Source: Calliopsis andreniformis (Eukaryota; Arthropoda; Insecta; Hymenoptera; Andrenidae). From it: a stretch of DNA of 64,000 nt. Each line of letters begins with the position of its first letter. Positions within the stretch are counted from its first letter, which is position 1. Of this stretch, positions 13,113 to 24,050 are shown one piece after another. Made by a program: the position numbers and the translations under genes. The stretch covers positions 1,426,001 through 1,490,000 of the forward strand of contig NC_135068.1 of NCBI RefSeq assembly GCF_051401765.1, given 5' to 3'. The notes under the pieces are model-generated. The model worked only from the letters and a program-made list of their open reading frames with translations, was not told where the DNA came from and searched no databases.

Positions 13113-14104
13113 TCTGGCGTTGACACATTAGGCCCTAACTATTCGATGTGGTGGAGCCACGCCCTAGAGTGAAGCCTATGTTGCCGGAACGTAGAAATAA
13201 CCATTAATTTCAGACTGGTTGCAATTACTCCTGTTATACAATGGAAAAACTGTTGTATTTTTATTGTGTTTTCTGCTTCTGGCTTTGACTTCTAAGGACC
13301 GAGCTGTCCGATCCAGTGCAGCAACGCACTAGAGTGAAACATAGGTTTCCCAGAACGTAGAAACAACCATTAATTTCACACTGGTTGCACTTACTTCTGT
13401 AATACGATGGAAAAACTGTTGTATCTTTATTGTATTTTATGCTTCTGGCGTTGACAAATAAGGTCCTAACTATTGGATGTGGTGGAGGAACACCCTAGAG
13501 TGAAGAATAGGTTGCCCGGAACGTAGAATTGACAATTACTTTCACACTGGTTGCAATTATTCCTTTTATACGATGGATAAACTGTTGTATTTATATTGTA
13601 TTTTATGCTTCTGGCGTTAGCACCTAAGGCCCTAACTATTCGATGTGGTGGAGCAACGCCCTAGAGTGAAGCCTAGTTTGTCCGGAACGTAGAAATGACC
13701 ATTACTTTCACACTGGCTTCAATTATTTCTATTATACGATGGAAAAGCTGTTGTATTTTTATTGTGTTTTCTTCTTCTGGCTTTGACTTCTAAGGACCGA
13801 GCTGTCCGATCTGCTGCAGTAACGCACTAGAGTGAAACATAGGTTTCCCATAACGTAGAAATAACCATTAATTTCACACTGGTTGCACTTACATCTGTAA
13901 TACGATGGAAAAACTGTTGTATTTTTATTGTATTTTATGCTTCTGGCGTTGACACATAAGGTCCTAACTATTGGATGTGGTGGAGGAACACCCTAGAGTG
14001 AAGAATAGGTTGCCCGAAACGTAGAAATGACAATTACTTTCACACTGGTTGCAATTATTCCTTTTATACGAAGGAAAACTGTTGTATTTATACTGTATTT
14101 TATG

Positions 14105-17100
14105 CTTCTGGCGTTGACACCTAAGGCCCTAATTATTCGATGTGGTGGAGAAACGACCTAGAGTGAAGACTAGGTTGCCCGGAACGTAGAAATAACCATT
14201 AATTTCACACTGGTTGCAATTACTCCTGTTATAAATGGAAAAATTTGTTGTGTTTTTATTATATTTTATGCTTCTGCCGTTGACTTCTAATGCCCGAGCT
14301 ATTCCATTTGGTGGAGCAACGAGCTAGAGTGAAGCCTAGGTTGGACGGAACGTAGAAATGAACATTACTTTCACGCTGGTTGCAATTATTTCTATTACAC
14401 GATGGAAAAACTGTTGTATTTTTATTGTATTTTATACTCCTGGCGTTGACTTCTAAGGCCCGAGCTATTCGATCATGTGGAGCATTGCACTAGAGTGAAG
14501 CCTAGGTTGCCCGGAACGTAGAAATAACCATTAATTTCACACTGGTTGCAATTACTCCTGTTATACAATGGAAAAACTGTTGTATTTTCATTGTATTTTA
14601 TGCTTCTGGTGTTGACTTTCAATGCCCCAGCTATTCGATTTGGTGGAGCAACGAGCTAGAGTGAAGCCTAGGTTGCCCGGAACGTAGAAATGAACATTAC
14701 TTTCTCACTGGTTGCAATTATTCCTTTTATACGATGGAAAAACTGTTGTATTTATATTGTATTTTATGCTTCTGGCGTTGACACCTAAGGCCCTAATTAT
14801 TCGATGTGGTGGAGAAACGACCTAGAGTGAAGCCTAGGTTGCCCGGAACGTAGAAATAACCATTAATTTCACACTGCTTGCAATTACTCCTGTTATACAA
14901 TGGAAAAACTGTTGTATTTTCATTGTATTTTATGCTTCTGGCGTTGACTTCTAAGGCCCGAGCTATTCGATCTGCTGGAGCGACGCCCTGGAGTGAAGCC
15001 TAGGTTGCCCGGAAAGTAGAAATAACCAATAATTTCTCACTTGTTGAAAATACTCCTGTTATACGATAGAAAAACTGTTGTATTTTTACTGTATTTTATG
15101 CTTCTGGCGCTGACTTCTAAGGCCCGAGCTATTCGATTTGGTGGAGCAACGAGCTAGAGTGAAGCCTAGGTTGCCCGGAACGCAGAAATGAACATTACTT
15201 TCACACTGGTTGCAATTATTTCTATTATACGATGGAAAAACTGTTGTATTTATACTGTAATTTATGCTTCTGGCGTTGACTTCTAAGGCCCGAGCTATCC
15301 GATCTTGTGAAGCATCGCCGCAGAGTGAAGCCTAGGTTGCCCGGAACGTAGAAGTAACCATTAATTTCACACTGGTTGCAATTACTCCTGTTATACAATG
15401 GAAAAACTGTTGTATTTTTATTGCATTCTATGCTTCTGGCGTTGACTCCTAAGGCCCGAGCTTTTCGATTTGGTCGGGCAACGAGCTAGATTGCAGCCTA
15501 GGTTGCCCGAAACGTAGAAATAACCATTAATTTCACACTGTTATCAATTACTCCTGTTATAAATGGAAAAATTTATTCTGTTTTTATTGTATTTTGTGCT
15601 TCTGGCGTTGACATCTAAGGCCCGAGCTATTCGATGTGGTGAAGCTACGAGCTAGAGTGAAGCCTAGGTTGCCCGGAACCTAGAAATGACCATTACTTTC
15701 ACATTGGTTGCAATTATTCCTTTTATACGATGGAAAAACTGTTGCATTTATATTGTATTTTATGCTTCTGGCGTTGACACCTAAGGCCCTAATTATTCGA
15801 TGTGGAGGAGAAACGACCTGGAGTGAAGCCTAGGTTGCCCGGAACGTAGAAATAACCATTAATTTCACACTGGTTGCAATTACTCCTGTTATACAATGGA
15901 AAAGCTGTTGTATTTTCATTGTATTTTATGCTTCTGGCGTTGACCTCTAAGGCCCGAGCTATTCGATGTGGTGGAGCAACGAGCCAGAGTGAAGCCTAGG
16001 TTGCCCGTAACGTAGAAATAACCATTAATTTCACACTGGTTGCAATTACTCCTGTTATACAATGGAAAAACTGTTGTATTTTTGTTGTATTTTATGCTTC
16101 TGGCGTTGGCGTCTAAGGCCCGAGCTATTCGATGTGGTGGAGCAACGAGCTAGAGTGAAGCCTAGATTGCCCGGAACATAGAAATGACCATTACTTTCAC
16201 TCTGGTTGCAATTATTTCTACTATACGATGGAAAAACTGTTGTATTTTTATTGTATTTTATGCTTCTGGTGTTGACTTCTCAGGCCCGAGCTATTCGATG
16301 TGTTGGAGCATCGCCCTAATGTGAAGCCTAGGTTGCCTGGAATGTAGAAATACCCATTAATTTCACACTGGTTGCAATTACTCCTGATATACCATGGAAA
16401 AACTGTTGTATTTTTATTGTATTATATGCTTCTGGCGTTGACTTCTAAAGCCCGAGCTATTCGATCTTGTGAAGCATCGCCCTAGAGTGAAGCCTATGTC
16501 GCCCGAAACGGAGGAATGACCATTACTTTCACACTGGTTGCAATTATTCCTTTTATACGATGGAAAAACTGTTGTATCTATATTGTATTTTATGCTTCTG
16601 GCGTTGACACCTAAGGCCCTAATTATTCGATGTGGTGGAGCAACGACCTAGAGTGAAGCCTAGGTTGCCCGGAACGTAGAAATAACCATTAATTTCACCC
16701 TGCTTGCAATTACTCCTGTTATACAATGGAAAAACTGTTGTATTTTCATTGTATTTTATGCTTCTGGTGTTGACTTTCAATGACCCAGCTATTCGATTTG
16801 GTGGAGCAACGAGCTAGAGTGAAGCCTAGGTTGCCCGGAACGTAGAAATGAACATTAATTTCACACTGGTTGCAATTACTCCTGTTATACAATGGAAAAA
16901 CTGTTGTATTTTCATTGTATTTTATGCTTCTGGCGTTTACACCTAACGCCCTAACTATTCGATGTGGTGGAGCAACGCCCTAGAGTGAAGCCTAGGTTGC
17001 CCGGAACGTTGAAATAACCATTAATTTCACACTGGTTGCAATTACTCCTGTTATAAATGGAAAAATTTGTTGTGTTTTTATTATATTTTGTGCTTCTGGC

Positions 17101-17590
17101 GTAGACATCTAAGGCCCGAGCTATACGATGTGGTGGAGCTACAAGCTAGAGTGCAGCCTAGGTTGCGCGGAACGTAGAAATGACCATTACTTTCACACTA
17201 GTTGCAATCATTTCTATTATACGATGGAAAAACTGTTGTATTTTTATTGTATTTTATGCTTCTGGCGTTGACTTCTAAGGCCCGAGCCATTCGATCTTGT
17301 GAAGCATCGCCCCAGAGTGAAGCCTATGTCGCCCGAAACGTAGAAATGATAATTACATTCACACTGGTTGCAATTATTCCTTTCATAGGATGGAAAAATT
17401 GTTGTATTTTCATTGTATTTTATGCTTCTGGTGTTGACTTTCAATGCCCCAGCTATTCGATTTGGTGGAGCAACGAGCTAGAGTGAAGCCTAGGTTGCCC
17501 GGAACGTAGAAATGAACATTACTTTCTCACTGGTTGCAATTATTCCTTTTATACGATGGAAAAACTGTTGTATTTATATTGTATTTTATG
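14105..17590 (+). repeat. 21-monomer HOR (3486 bp), complete copy
   Basis: Twenty-one monomers, M1-M21, beginning with the M1 marker CCCTAATTATTCGATGTGG and GAAGACTAGG. The M1 marker returns at +3486 bp (14121 to 17607). Monomers M9-M21 recur 2656 bp downstream with only about five differences noticed in ~2.4 kb (for example CGACCTGGAG against CGACCTAGAG, and GTTGACACC against GTTGAGACC). M1-M8 recur 6142 bp downstream (37 monomers) with few differences. Inside the unit, CCCTAAT-type monomers sit at M1, M5, M11 and M16, and TTTCTATTATACGATGG-type monomers at M2, M7, M13 and M19. This shows an older 5/6-monomer periodicity beneath the 21-mer. Confidence 0.88.
15146..15174. other. Representative dyad symmetry inside the monomer
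   Basis: Within each monomer of the common type, GCAAC (monomer 46-50) and CTAG (54-57) are complementary to CTAG (66-69) and GTTGC (70-74). They form a 9-bp imperfect stem with a 3-nt bulge (GCC or GAG) and an 8-nt loop AGTGAAGC. In this example GCAAC is at 15146-15150 and GTTGC at 15170-15174. Monomers with GCATCGCC and GGTCGCC lack the outer stem, so the dyad is subfamily-specific. Dyad symmetries are reported in many centromeric satellites; a function here is inference. Confidence 0.55.
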
Positions 17591-20246
17591 CTTCTGGCGT
17601 TGACACCTAAGGCCCTAATTATTCGATGTGGTGGAGAAACGACCTAGAGTGAAGACTAGGTTGCCCGGAACGTAGAAATAACCATTAATTTCACACTGGT
17701 TGCAATTACTCCTGTTATAAATGGAAAAATTTGTTGTGTTTTTATTATATTTTATGCTTCTGCCGTTGACTTCTAATGCCCGAGCTATTCCATTTGGTGG
17801 AGCAACGAGCTAGAGTGAAGCCTAGGTTGCCCGGAACGCAGAAATGAACATTACTTTCACACTGGTTGCAATTATTTCTATTATACGATGGAAAAACTGT
17901 TGTATTTATACTGTAATTTATGCTTCTGGCGTTGACTTCTAAGGCCCGAGCTATCCGATCTTGTGAAGCATCGCCGCAGAGTGAAGCCTAGGTTGCCCGG
18001 AACGTAGAAGTAACCATTAATTTCACACTGGTTGCAATTACTCCTGTTATACAATGGAAAAACTGTTGTATTTTTATTGCATTCTATGCTTCTGGCGTTG
18101 ACTCCTAAGGCCCGAGCTTTTCGATTTGGTCGGGCAACGAGCTAGATTGCAGCCTAGGTTGCCCGAAACGTAGAAATAACCATTAATTTCACACTGTTAT
18201 CAATTACTCCTGTTATAAATGGAAAAATTTATTCTGTTTTTATTGTATTTTGTGCTTCTGGCGTTGACATCTAAGGACCGAGCTATTCGATGTGGTGAAG
18301 CTACGAGCTAGAGTGAAGCCTAGGTTGCCCGGAACCTAGAAATGACCATTACTTTCACATTGGTTGCAATTATTCCTTTTATACGATGGAAAAACTGTTG
18401 CATTTATATTGTATTTTATGCTTCTGGCGTTGAGACCTAAGGCCCTAATTATTCGATGTGGAGGAGAAACGACCTAGAGTGAAGCCTAGGTTGCCCGGAA
18501 CGTAGAAATAACCATTAATTTCACACTGGTTGCAATTACTCCTGTTATACAATGGAAAAGCTGTTGTATTTTCATTGTATTTTATGCTTCTGGCGTTGAC
18601 CTCTAAGGCCCGAGCTATTCGATGTGGTGGAGCAACGAGCCAGAGTGAAGCCTAGGTTGCCCGTAACGTAGAAATAACCATTAATTTCACACTGGTTGCA
18701 ATTACTCCTGTTATACAATGGAAAAACTGTTGTATTTTTGTTGTATTTTATGCTTCTGGCGTTGGCGTCTAAGGCCCGAGCTATTCGATGTTGTGGAGCA
18801 ACGAGCTAGAGTGAAGCCTAGATTGCCCGGAACATAGAAATGACCATTACTTTCACTCTGGTTGCAATTATTTCTACTATACGATGGAAAAACTGTTGTA
18901 TTTTTATTGTATTTTATGCTTCTGGTGTTGACTTCTCAGGCCCGAGCTATTCGATGTGTTGGAGCATCGCCCTAATGTGAAGCCTAGGTTGCCTGGAATG
19001 TAGAAATACCCATTAATTTCACACTGGTTGCAATTACTCCTGATATACCATGGAAAAACTGTTGTATTTTTATTGTATTTTATGCTTCTGGCGTTGACTT
19101 CTAAAGCCCGAGCTATTCGATCTTGTGAAGCATCGCCCTAGAGTGAAGCCTATGTCGCCCGAAACGGAGGAATGACCATTACTTTCACACTGGTTGCAAT
19201 TATTCCTTTTATACGATGGAAAAACTGTTGTATCTATATTGTATTTTATGCTTCTGGCGTTGACACCTAAGGCCCTAATTATTCGATGTGGTGGAGCAAC
19301 GACCTAGAGTGAAGCCTAGGTTGCCCGGAACGTAGAAATAACCATTAATTTCACCCTGCTTGCAATTACTCCTGTTATACAATGGAAAAACTGTTGTATT
19401 TTCATTGTATTTTATGCTTCTGGTGTTGACTTTCAATGACCCAGCTATTCGATTTGGTGGAGCAACGAGCTAGAGTGAAGCCTAGGTTGCCCGGAACGTA
19501 GAAATGAACATTAATTTCACACTGGTTGCAATTACTCCTGTTATACAATGGAAAAACTGTTGTATTTTCATTGTATTTTATGCTTCTGGCGTTTACACCT
19601 AACGCCCTAACTATTCGATGTGGTGGAGCAACGCCCTAGAGTGAAGCCTAGGTTGCCCGGAACGTTGAAATAACCATTAATTTCACACTGGTTGCAATTA
19701 CTCCTGTTATAAATGGAAAAATTTGTTGTGTTTTTATTATATTTTGTGCTTCTGGCGTAGACATCTAAGGCCCGAGCTATACGATGTGGTGGAGCTACAA
19801 GCTAGAGTGCAGCCTAGGTTGCGCGGAACGTAGAAATGACCATTACTTTCACACTAGTTGCAATCATTTCTATTATACGATGGAAAAACTGTTGTATTTT
19901 TATTGTATTTTATGCTTCTGGCGTTGACTTCTAAGGCCCGAGCCATTCGATCTTGTGAAGCATCGCCCCAGAGTGAAGCCTATGTCGCCCGAAACGTAGA
20001 AATGATAATTACATTCACACTGGTTGCAATTATTCCTTTCATAGGATGGAAAAATTGTTGTATTTTCATTGTATTTTATGCTTCTGGTGTTGACTTTCAA
20101 TGCCCCAGCTATTCGATTTGGTGGAGCAACGAGCTAGAGTGAAGCCTAGGTTGCCCGGAACGTAGAAATGAACATTACTTTCTCACTGGTTGCAATTATT
20201 CCTTTTATACGATGGAAAAACTGTTGTATTTATATTGTATTTTATG
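17591..20246 (+). repeat. 21-mer HOR copy with a 5-monomer deletion (16-mer, 2656 bp)
   Basis: Starts with M1 as in the previous copy. Its second monomer is a hybrid: the left half is M2 (ATTCCATTTGGTGG) and the right half is M7 (GGAACGCAG, then ACTGTAATTTATG). M8-M21 follow normally. M3-M6 and one monomer-equivalent of M2/M7 are therefore missing, exactly 830 bp. The join lies near 17800-17830, within sequence common to M2 and M7, as expected for unequal crossing-over or slippage in register. Confidence 0.87.
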
Positions 20247-22238
20247 CTTCTGGCGTTGACACCTAAGGCCCTAATTATTCGATGTGGTGGAGAAACGACC
20301 TAGAGTGAAGACTAGGTTGCCCGGAACGTTGAAATAACCATTAATTTCACACTGGTTGCAATTACTCCTGTTATAAATGGAAAAATTTGTTGTGTTTTTA
20401 TTATATTTTATGCTTCTGCCGTTGACTTCTAATGCCCGAGCTATTCCATTTGGTGGAGCAACGAGCTAGAGTGAAGCCTAGGTTGGACGGAACGTAGAAA
20501 TGAACATTACTTTCACGCTGGTTGCAATTATTTCTATTACACGATGGAAACACTGTTGTATTTTTATTGTATTTTATGCTTCTGGCGTTGACTTCTAAGG
20601 CCCGAGCTATTCGATCATGTGGAGCATTGCACTAGAGTGAAGCCTAGGTTGCCCGGAACGTAGAAATAACCATTAATTTCACACTGGTTGCAATTACTCC
20701 TGTTATACAATGGAAAAACTGTTGTATTTTCATTGTATTTTATGCTTCTGGTGTTGACTTTCAATGCCCCAGCTATTCGATTTGGTGGAGCAACGAGCTA
20801 GAGTGAAGCCTAGGTTGCCCGGAACGTAGAAATGAACATTACTTTCTCACTGGTTGCAATTATTCCTTTTATACGATGGAAAAACTGTTGTATTTATATT
20901 GTATTTTATGCTTCTGGCCTTGACACCTAAGGCCCTAATTATTCGATGTGGTGGAGAAACGACCTAGAGTGAAGCCTAGGTTGCCCGGAACGTAGAAATA
21001 ACCATTAATTTCACACTGCTTGCAATTACTCCTGTTATACAATGGAAAAACTGTTGTATTTTCATTGTATTTTATGCTTCTGGCGTTGACTTCTAAGGCC
21101 CGAGCTATTCGATCTGCTGGAGCGACGCCCTGGAGTGAAGCCTAGGTTGCCCGGAAAGTAGAAATAACCAATAATTTCTCACTTGTTGAAAATACTCCTG
21201 TTATACGATAGAAAAACTGTTGTATTTTTACTGTATTTTATGCTTCTGGCGCTGACTTCTAAGGCCCGAGCTATTCGATTTGGTGGAGCAAAGAGCTAGA
21301 GTGAAGCCTAGGTTGCCCGGAACGCAGAAATGAACATTACTTTCACACTGGTTGCAATTATTTCTATTATACGATGGAAAAACTGTTGTATTTATACTGT
21401 AATTTATGCTTCTGGCGTTGACTTCTAAGGCCCGAGCTATCCGATCTTGTGAAGCATCGCCGCAGAGTGAAGCCTAGGTTGCCCGGAACGTAGAAGTAAC
21501 CATTAATTTCACACTGGTTGCAATTAATCCTGTTATAAATGGAAAAATTTGATGTATTTTTATTGTATTTTGAGCTTCTGGCGTTGACATCTAAGGCCCG
21601 AGCTATTCGATGTGTTGGAGCATCGCCCTAATGTGAAGCCTAGGTTGCCTGGAATGTAGAAATACCCATTAATTTCACACTGGTTGCAATTACTCCTGAT
21701 ATACCATGGAAAAACAGTTGTATTTTTATTGTATTTTATGCTTCTGGCGTTGACTTCTAAAGCCCGAGCTATTCGATCTTGTGAAGCATCGCCCTAGAGT
21801 GAAGCCTATGTCGCCCGAAACGGAGGAATGACCATTACTTTCACACTGGTTGCAATTATTCCTTTTATACGATGGAAAAACTGTTGTATTTATATTGTAT
21901 TTTCTGCTTCTGGCGTTGACACCTAAGGCCCTAATTATTCGATGTGGTGGAGCAACGACCTAGAGTGAAGCCTAGGTTGCCCGGAACGTAGAAATAACCA
22001 TTAATTTCACCCTGCTTGCAATTACTCCTGTTATACAATGGAAAAACTGTTGTATTTTCATTGTATTTTATGCTTCTGGTGTTGACTTTCAATGACCCAG
22101 CTATTCGATTTGGTGGAGCAACGAGCTAGAGTGAAGCCTAGGTTGCCCGGAACGTAGAAATGAACATTACTTTCTCACTGGTTGCAATTATTCCTTTTAT
22201 ACGATGGAAAAACTGTTGTACTTATATTGTATTTTATG
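20247..22238 (+). repeat. 21-mer HOR copy with a different 5-monomer deletion (12 monomers, truncated)
   Basis: Contains M1-M8, including the M3-M6 block lost from the preceding copy, and then jumps to M14-M17. Its offset to the first copy changes from 6142 bp (up to ~21530) to 5312 bp (from ~21600), a loss of exactly 830 bp or five monomers (M9-M13). Its M17 is a hybrid ending in an M4/M21-like right half (ACTTTCTCACTGG, ~22163 onward), after which the order breaks. Private changes include GGCCTTGACACC near 20915 and CAAAGAGC near 21290. Confidence 0.85.
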
Positions 22239-24050
22239 CTTCTGGCGTTGGCACCTAAGGCCCTAATTATTCGATGTGGTGGAGAAACGACCTAGAGTGA
22301 AGCCTAGGTTGCCCGGAACGTAGAAATAACCATTAATTTCACACTGGTTGCAATTACTCCTGATATACAATGGAAAAACTGTTGTATTTTCATTGTATTT
22401 TATGCTTCTGGCGTTGACTTCTAAGGCCCGAGCTATTCGATCTGCTGGAGCGACGCCCTGGAGTGAAGCCCAGGTTGCCCGGAAAGTAGAAATAACCATT
22501 AATTTCTCACTGGTTGCAATTACTCTTGTTATACAATGGAAAAACTGTTGTATTTTCATTGTATTTTATGCTTCTGGCGTTGACTTCTAAGGCCCGAGCT
22601 ATTCGATCTGCTGGAGCGACGCCCTGGAGTGAAGCCTAGGTTGCCTGGAATGTAGAAATACCCATTAATTTCACACTGGTTGCAATTACTCCTGATATAC
22701 CATGGAAAAACTGTTGTATTTTTATTGTATTTTATGCTTCTGGCGTTGACTTCTAAGGCCCGAGCTATCCGATCTTGTGAAGCATCGCCGTAGAGTGAAG
22801 CCTATGTCGCCCGAAACGTAGAAATGACAATTACTTTCACACTGGTTGCAATTATTCCTTTTATACGATGGAAAAACTGTTGTATTTATATTGTATTTTA
22901 TGCTTCTGGCGTTGACACCTAAGGCCCTAATTATTCGATGTGGTGGAGCAACGAGCTAGAGTGAAGCCTAGGTTGCCCGGAACGTAGAAAGGACCATTAC
23001 TTTCACACTTGTTGCAATTATTCCGTTTATACGATGGAAAAACTGTTGTGCTTTTATTGTATTTCATGCTTCTGGCGTTGACTTCTAAGCCCCGAGCTAT
23101 TCGATGTGGTGGAGCAACGAGCCAGAGTGAAGCCTAGGTTGCCCGAAACGTAGAAATAACCATTAATTTCACACTGTTTTCAATTACTCCTCTTATAAAT
23201 GGAAAAATTTATTCTGCTTTTATTGTATTTTGTGCTTCTGGCGTTGACATCTAAGGCCCGAGCTGTTCGATGTGCTGGAGCAACGAGCTAGAGTGAAGCC
23301 TAGGTTGCCCGGAACGTAGAAATGACCATTACTTTCACACTTGTTGCAATTATTCCGTTTATACGATGGAAAAACTGTTGTGCTTTTATTTTATTTCATG
23401 CTTCTGGCGTTGACTTCTAAACCCCGAGCTATTCGATGTGGTGGAGCAACGAGCCAGAGTGAAGCCTAGGTTGCCCGGAACGTAGAAATAACCATTACTT
23501 TCATACTAGTAGCAATCATTACTATTATACGACGGAAAAACTGTTGTATTTTTATTGTATTTTATGCTTCTGGCGTAGACTTCTAAGGCCCGAGCTATTC
23601 GATCTTGTGAACCATCGCACTAGAGTGAAGCCTAGGTCGCCCAAAACGTAGAAATGAACATTACTTTCACACTGGTTGCAATTATTCCTTTTATACGATG
23701 GAAAAACTGTTGTATTTATATTGTATTTTATGCTTCTGGCGTTGACACCTAAGGCCCTAATTATTCGATGTAGTGGAGCAACGACCTAGAGTGAAGCCTA
23801 GGTTGCGCGGAACATAGAAATGAACATTACTTTCACACTGGTTGCAATTATTCCTTTTAGACGATGGAAAAACTGGTGTAATTATATTGTATTTTATGAT
23901 TCTGGCGTTGACACCTGAGGCCCTAACTATTCGATGTGGTGAAGCAACGCTCTAGAGTGAAGCCTTGGTTTCCCAGAACGCAGAAATAACCATTAATTTC
24001 ACAATGGTTGCAATTACTCCGGTTATACAATGTAAAAACTGTTGTAGTTT
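22239..24050 (+). repeat. Mosaic satellite stretch after the 21-mer HOR
   Basis: About 11 monomers made from recognisable pieces of the 21-mer HOR (M5/M6-like at 22239-22630 with GATCTGCTGGAGCGACG; M14-like near 22640; M9/M10-like near 23160) in a new order, followed by monomers with GTTGTGCTTTTATT seen twice (~23045 and ~23370, two monomers apart). The order matches no HOR elsewhere in the window. The last monomers with TTATAAATGGAAAAATTT-type sequence are here (~23196). No gene is present. Confidence 0.75.

Larger units (their letters stand above)
9852..14104 (+). repeat. Heterogeneous satellite block between two HORs
   Basis: About 26 monomers without a regular HOR. Much of it echoes the left edge. 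Around 10010-10340 matches 3370-3700 at an offset of 6640 bp (40 monomers), around 10963-11143 matches 5650-5830, and 12640-13170 matches 1689-2220. A 7-monomer duplication lies inside it. These echoes imply that blocks 1-6969 and 9852-14104 were once one domain, into which the 997-bp HOR expanded. No gene is present. Confidence 0.8.

Noticed and set aside
17202..17486. 94-codon plus-strand frame repeated identically at 19858-20142
   Set aside because: Identity of the two peptides comes from the 2656-bp HOR duplication, not from selection. The frame spans nearly two monomers of non-coding satellite.
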